Origin: Thysanoteuthis rhombus
Taxonomy: Eukaryota; Mollusca; Cephalopoda; Oegopsida; Thysanoteuthidae
Direction: 5' to 3'
Length of the DNA stretch: 64,000 bases
NCBI GenBank assembly: GCA_963457665.1
Contig: OY735227.1
Coordinates: 45,274,459-45,338,458 of the forward strand
Under the pieces are notes generated by a model. The model was not told the DNA's origin. It made no database searches and saw only the letters and a list, made by a program, of their open reading frames with translations. The translations under genes and the position numbers were made by a program. This document shows, piece by piece, positions 62,773 to 64,000 of the stretch; the first letter of the stretch is position 1, and each line of letters begins with the position of its first letter.

Positions 62773-64000
62773 CCAAGGTACAGATATTATCACTTTATTT
62801 TCAATAGTACTTATTTTCCTTTTCTTGAATACATCACTATCACTTGAATCACAATAATGCTTTTGTTGTATGGTTACTATGGTAAATAAGAGAAGTACGA
62901 GATTTTTAATGTAAGAAACTTTGTGGCAATCCGTTCGTAAATATGAGTTGTCTGCATGTCATTGTCACCTGGGGACTTTTTTTTTTATTTACGATGAAAA
63001 GAAACTCAAATCAAGTTGAAAAAATCCAAGTACAGGATGACATGAAAGTTGTGAAAGAGTTCAAAATATTCATTTCTTTTTAGTTCTAATGATTTTTTAA
63101 ATATTGTTTTCAATAACTGAAACATAAAAACAAAGGGAATTTAATTAAACTTTGTACGGAATTTTCCCTCCTCCAAAGTCTTGCACATTCAATGATATTC
63201 AGCATGACATTTTTTGAAGAATTTCTGCTCCTCTGCACACGTATATGATTTTCAGTGTTTTGGACGAAATGTGGTTTACCTGTTTGTAGGTGATTGTTAA
63301 CAGAGCCCAATCCTAGAAAATGTGCAGAAAACGACTATTCAGGGACTTGGATGGTGGTGTCTGCACATTCAAATCATGAGAATATGCTCTTTGGATTAAA
63401 ATTAAAGGTATTCACAATAAAATTCAATCATTTTAGTCTAGTGCTTAGTTATATACTTTTCCATGATGAATTCCTAAGGGTTCCTTTATACATTTGGGAA
63501 GAAGAAAAACAAAAAGCATTAAAATAGAAAAAGTTATGATTATTTTAAATTTCTATGCAACTTTTGAGTCACCCTATAAAATACCCTGCAAACTTGTAAC
63601 AACTAATATTGTTATATTGTAACAGAGAAATACTGTTTAATCTTCCAGTTCATCCAATTTTGGTGTACCTACTGATAAAAATGAACAAATAATCGGTCTG
63701 ACCAATATGTTATTTACAAGACAGTGAACAAATGATTTGTCTTATCAACCTTAACAGGGTTTTGTGGTTATATCAAACTGATGACTAAATTCCCTTTATA
63801 AACTAAAGATACCTTATAAGTTTGAGATTTTCTCTCTTGATTAAACAACTCAACTCTTCTTTATTTGTGGCTGTCTATCAAACTCTGAAGGACCAGGCAT
63901 TATAGCCACCTTAGAATCTGAGATCAAAAGGAAGACGATAAAGTTTCAGATTCAAGTCTACTTATATTCTTCAGTAACAACTCATCACTTTCCTCTTTAT
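62773..64000. other. unassigned sequence to the window end
   Basis: AT-rich with no recognised repeat. Frames at 63110-63310 (minus) and 63294-63527 (plus) show no known motif. Host intergenic or intronic DNA is possible. Confidence 0.4.

Overview
The window looks like non-coding DNA from an animal nuclear genome. It is AT-rich, full of simple repeats, and packed with old, mutated transposable elements on both strands. I found no convincing host gene, exon chain, rRNA, functional tRNA or CRISPR array, and nothing prokaryotic. The element mix fits an invertebrate with a large genome: three LINE lineages with 5'-truncated copies, tRNA-derived SINEs, mariner, pogo/Tigger and hAT relics, and a short element with variable internal tandem repeats that resembles the 'pearl' elements described in bivalves. 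A mollusc or other lophotrochozoan is my best guess, but the sequence alone does not prove it.

The commonest family, LINE-A, has 3' fragments at 0, 2.3, 7.5, 8.4, 24.9, 41.1, 43.6, 54.3, 56.7, 58.5, 59.3 and 61.9 kb. They code for the C-terminal part of an endonuclease/reverse-transcriptase-type LINE, and several end in a GAT-like trinucleotide tail. LINE-B (28.1 kb) and LINE-C (21.6-22.07 kb) are single relics of other lineages. DNA-transposon relics that still show protein similarity are two mariner-like fragments (25.5 and 48.9 kb, minus strand) and the N-terminal DNA-binding region of a pogo/Tigger-type transposase (52.57-52.95 kb).

The non-autonomous families were defined here by comparing copies within the window. 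M1 (about 13 copies, about 0.4 kb, tip TAGAAACTGTCA) and M2 (9 copies, about 0.37 kb, tip GAATCACCATAGC, rich in AGATAATTTT) have inverted ends. M3 (pearl-like, tip TACCTCNGYCAAC) carries 1, 3 or about 7 internal units of about 150 bp. S1 to S4 are tRNA-related SINEs. F1 is a repeat that twice sits at the same junction beside LINE-A and once holds a GAGA minisatellite. Several fold-back elements also occur.

One stretch, about 14.7-17.6 kb, differs from the rest. It carries none of the dispersed families, keeps three to four times more CpG than comparable blocks, and contains a diverged internal duplication and a fold-back element. It is the best candidate for single-copy host or regulatory sequence. 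No cooperating gene system is present. What the window records is nested insertion and rearrangement: a 1.05 kb insertion with a short target duplication inside a SINE-like repeat, a LINE tail joined to M1 through shared bases, a LINE inside a minisatellite, and an M1 copy with a local inversion.
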